Source of the DNA: Myxococcota bacterium
Lineage (GTDB): Bacteria > Myxococcota_C > UBA6777
Length of the DNA stretch: 16,048 bases
Assembly: GCA_963169055.1 (NCBI GenBank)
Contig: CAUJFU010000085.1
Span: 1-16,048, forward strand
Direction of reading: 5' to 3'
Shown here one piece after another: positions 13,836 through 16,048 of this stretch. The number at the start of each line of letters is the position of its first letter. The first letter of the stretch is position 1. The position numbers and the translations under genes were made by a program. Below the pieces are notes generated by a model that worked only from the letters and a program-made list of their open reading frames with translations, was not told the origin of the DNA and did no database searches.

Positions 13836-14846
13836 ATGCACACCATCCAACGCAACAACCGAATCCATCACCCCTTGGGACTCTTCTTCTTCGCGCTTCT
13901 CCTCGGAGGATGCGCTTCCCAAAAAGCCACCCTCCACGACGACCACCTCTTCGGCGACTCCACCGCACACCAAGCCCTCCTTCATTCCACACCACCACCG
14001 CCAACCTCCGCCCCCACCCCCCTCCCAAAAGAGATCGCTCTGCCCAAACTTCCGCTGTCTGTTCCCGGTGTTGTTTCCCCCCTTCCTTCCGCTCCTTCCG
14101 CTCCTATCACTCGCATCTGGCCCGCCCCCGCACGTTTTCCACTCTGGCAGTTGGCTTCGCAACCGCGCATCGCTCTTTTGCGACAACGCCTCGTCCATCT
14201 CGCAAATCAACCTCTCCCCTCCCAAAAAATCTTGCGCTATCGTGGGCAATCTTTCCGTTTTGACTGCTCTGGCTATGTCTCTTTTGCCTACGCGCACCTC
14301 GGATTCTCCTTGCTCACCAACACCGACGCTCTCGATAGCGCCGAACCCGCCAACGGCGTCAAACGCATCTACCATTACAGCCGACACATCGGCGCATTCC
14401 ACGATCGCAAGATCCCAAGCATCGGTGACTTGATCTTTTGGCACGGCACGTACGACGTCAACCACGATGGCCGCCTTGACGATCCGTGGACGCACATCGC
14501 CATCGTCGAATCCGTGGATCGACGCGGCACCATTACCTTTTTACACGCGGAAAAAAACCGCATCCGCCGTGGCCGCATGAATCTCTTGCTACCGCACCAT
14601 CAACGTGATACCAACTACAACACGTCTCTGCGACGCTGTCGGTTTCCATCCGATCGCTGCCACACCAGCGAACTTTGGGCTGGATTTGCAACCCTTCTCA
14701 AAAACCCGCTGCCTCCGCATCTCGATGGATCTTTCCTTGCCTCCCGACGCTCGCAACGCGAACCCACAACACCCCGTCTCCCTATCCATTCACGACCCCC
14801 ACGCCACACACGATCACGGCGATGGTTGGTCCAACGAGACCTCTAA
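13836..14846 (+). CDS. NlpC/P60-like lipoprotein, probable peptidoglycan hydrolase, with EF-hand-like loop
   Basis: A 336-residue protein. ATG 13836 (AGGCGG close upstream) starts a lipoprotein signal peptide with lipobox LGGC (C26); the longer open frame would begin at a GTG next to the -10 element and is rejected. Residues 50-100 are a Pro/Ser/Thr-rich linker. The catalytic domain (about 110-290) has FDCSGYVSFAYAHLG (142-156, catalytic Cys144), GDLIFWH (197-203) and THIAIVESV (219-227, catalytic His220), the order seen in NlpC/P60 and CHAP cysteine peptidases that cut cell-wall peptides. Between them DVNHDGRLDD (207-216) matches a calcium-binding EF-hand/dockerin loop. The last 45 residues are basic (many Arg, His) and probably disordered. 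It likely acts on peptidoglycan at a membrane surface. It is divergent from uppP and 21 bases upstream of the repeat-rich gene. Confidence 0.85.
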   Translation: MHTIQRNNRIHHPLGLFFFALLLGGCASQKATLHDDHLFGDSTAHQALLHSTPPPPTSAPTPLPKEIALPKLPLSVPGVVSPLPSAPSAPITRIWPAPARFPLWQLASQPRIALLRQRLVHLANQPLPSQKILRYRGQSFRFDCSGYVSFAYAHLGFSLLTNTDALDSAEPANGVKRIYHYSRHIGAFHDRKIPSIGDLIFWHGTYDVNHDGRLDDPWTHIAIVESVDRRGTITFLHAEKNRIRRGRMNLLLPHHQRDTNYNTSLRRCRFPSDRCHTSELWAGFATLLKNPLPPHLDGSFLASRRSQREPTTPRLPIHSRPPRHTRSRRWLVQRDL

Positions 14847-14867
14847 AGCATCGGCAACACAAGCATC

Positions 14868-16048
14868 ATGGCCAAAAAAAACCAATCCCCCAAGCCCGAA
14901 ACTCCTGAAATTCCCACGAATCCCCTCCCTGCACTACCTGTCAAAAAACTCTCCGCTACCGCTCGACTTTTGCTCGGAACCGACCGACCGCGTTCTGCTC
15001 CTCCATCTCTCCCTCCCACAAAAGCCCTATCTTCCGAACCTACAAAACAGACCTCCACAAAAGCCCTATCTTCCGAGCCTACAAAGCAAACCTCCACAAA
15101 AGCCCCATCTTCCGAGCCTACCAAAAAATCTGCTGCAAAGGCCCCATCTTCCGAGCCTACCAAAACATCTGCTGCAAAGGCTCCATCTTCCGAACCTACA
15201 AAACAGACCTCCACAAAAGCCCCATCTTCCGAGCCTACCAAAACATCTGCTGCAAAGGCCCCATCTTCCGAGCCTACAAAACAGACCTCCACAAAAGCCC
15301 CATCTTCCGAGCCTACAAAACAGACCTCCACAAAAGCCCCATCTTCCGAACCTACAAAAACATCTGCGGCGACGGACACAACCGCCAAGGCTACGAAAAA
15401 AACCCCCGCAAAGACCAAATCCTCTAAGCCTACGGAGCAGACATTCGTAAAAGCCGAACCGATTGCGTCGATGGAAAAACAACTGCCCAAGCCGTCGACA
15501 AATCCTTCGGAGGCGCCTGCATTACCGAACCCTCTCCTCCCCACAGTCGCCGTCGAACCCACCCATCCCATCCCCGCTCCCTTCCCCTCGATCAAAGAGC
15601 GCGAAGAAGCCATCCAAGCCAACCGTAAAGCACGAAGGCAACCTTTCGGCCCGCGCCCCCAAGACGTCCTACAAGAATTCGCCCAAGAGATGCTCCAAGA
15701 TCAGCAAGATCCCGTCGAAGGTCTCTCCCGCCTATTGACCACCCCACCCCACCGCCGTACCACCAAACCGCGCCCGAGCGCCCCTCAACACGCTGTGGCT
15801 CAAAACACCGCCCAAGAAACACACCACACTCCCCGCCCTCTCGCGCAAACACGCCCGACCACAGCGCAAACTACCCTACCATACGTCGAGTCTTCGACCT
15901 CTTTGGACGCTCTTTCTGCTTCCCCTCTGCATGACGAAAAGCCTTCTCCCCCACGATTCGCGAAAACGCGCAGCGACCGAGAAGACGAACCTTCTTCCGC
16001 TGCATCCCTCCTTCCCCACGAACGCACAGCTCACACTCTTGGCGACGA
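14868..16048 (+). CDS. Low-complexity Lys/Pro/Ser/Thr-rich protein with 13-residue repeats, incomplete at right edge
   Basis: From ATG 14868 the frame is open for 393 codons to the window end, so the gene is incomplete. The start (MAKKNQSPKP) lies 21 bases after the NlpC/P60 stop; no clear ribosome site is seen, so translation may be coupled. Residues 1-50 include a short TARLLLG segment. Residues 51-167 are nine tandem 13-residue units (TKAPSSEPTKQTS type). Residues 168-240 are Pro/Lys/Thr-rich, and 241-290 are a probable helical patch (IKEREEAIQANRKARR, then VLQEFAQEMLQ and GLSRLL). The rest is again Pro/Thr/Ser/Arg-rich. There is no signal peptide or membrane segment, and I recognise no domain. 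The repeats may be a flexible spacer; a real domain may lie beyond the window. Frames on the other strand and in other phases here are shadows of the repeats. Confidence 0.75.
   Translation, partial: MAKKNQSPKPETPEIPTNPLPALPVKKLSATARLLLGTDRPRSAPPSLPPTKALSSEPTKQTSTKALSSEPTKQTSTKAPSSEPTKKSAAKAPSSEPTKTSAAKAPSSEPTKQTSTKAPSSEPTKTSAAKAPSSEPTKQTSTKAPSSEPTKQTSTKAPSSEPTKTSAATDTTAKATKKTPAKTKSSKPTEQTFVKAEPIASMEKQLPKPSTNPSEAPALPNPLLPTVAVEPTHPIPAPFPSIKEREEAIQANRKARRQPFGPRPQDVLQEFAQEMLQDQQDPVEGLSRLLTTPPHRRTTKPRPSAPQHAVAQNTAQETHHTPRPLAQTRPTTAQTTLPYVESSTSLDALSASPLHDEKPSPPRFAKTRSDREDEPSSAASLLPHERTAHTLGD
15018..15368 (+). repeat. Nine tandem copies of a 39-bp unit
   Basis: Each copy encodes 13 residues of the form [T/A]KA[P/L]SSEPTK followed by QTS, TSA or KSA. 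Copies 1, 2, 5, 7 and 8 end in QTS, copies 4, 6 and 9 in TSA and copy 3 in KSA. Units are near identical at the DNA level, so copy number probably varies between strains. Confidence 0.9.

Noticed and set aside
14843-15622. Minus-strand and alternative plus-strand frames over the 39-bp repeats
   Set aside because: Because 39 is a multiple of three, a repeat without stops is open in several frames. Only the plus frame from 14868 continues unbroken past the repeats to the window end with a sensible start.

Overview
The window looks like chromosomal DNA of a Gram-negative, deltaproteobacterial-type organism, most likely from the Myxococcota or a neighbouring lineage. The support is two outer-membrane beta-barrel proteins, two lipoproteins with good lipoboxes, a matrixin metalloprotease with a MYXO-CTERM-like tail, and a protein joining a GspE/MshE N-terminal-type domain to HEAT repeats of the kind common in myxobacteria. 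Base composition is moderate (mid-50s % GC by eye, not computed), lower than typical Myxococcus. I see no phage, transposase, CRISPR, tRNA or rRNA.

Layout. On the left, four genes run on the minus strand: a large MshEN-like/HEAT protein (1905..4787), a small secreted or lipid-anchored protein (1272..1817), the matrixin (363..1265) and the N-terminus of an SDF-family symporter cut by the window edge (1..265). A stretch of about 790 bases without a convincing gene, holding three inverted repeats, separates these from the plus-strand genes. Next comes a polyamine unit: a candidate 31-codon leader ORF whose stop overlaps the likely TTG start of speD, then speD and speE (spermidine synthesis). A PP2C phosphatase fused to a Crp-like sensor domain follows. 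Then comes a cell-envelope block: a vWA-like lipoprotein, two beta-barrel outer-membrane proteins and, behind its own candidate promoter and a structured leader, a small basic protein. The minus-strand uppP (undecaprenyl-diphosphate phosphatase) follows, then a plus-strand NlpC/P60-like lipoprotein and an open-ended low-complexity gene with nine 39-bp repeats that runs off the right edge.

Themes. Most of the window concerns the cell envelope: lipid carrier recycling, peptidoglycan hydrolysis, outer-membrane barrels, surface lipoproteins and a secreted protease. The strongest candidates for something undescribed are the vWA-lipoprotein/two-barrel module, the speD leader ORF, the structured leader of the 137-residue basic protein, and the strand-dependent codon choice (plus-strand genes end codons in C/A, minus-strand genes in G/T), which also explains the many long antisense shadow frames. 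Several genes have better start codons inside the longest open frame; the starts given here use Shine-Dalgarno spacing and family alignment from memory.
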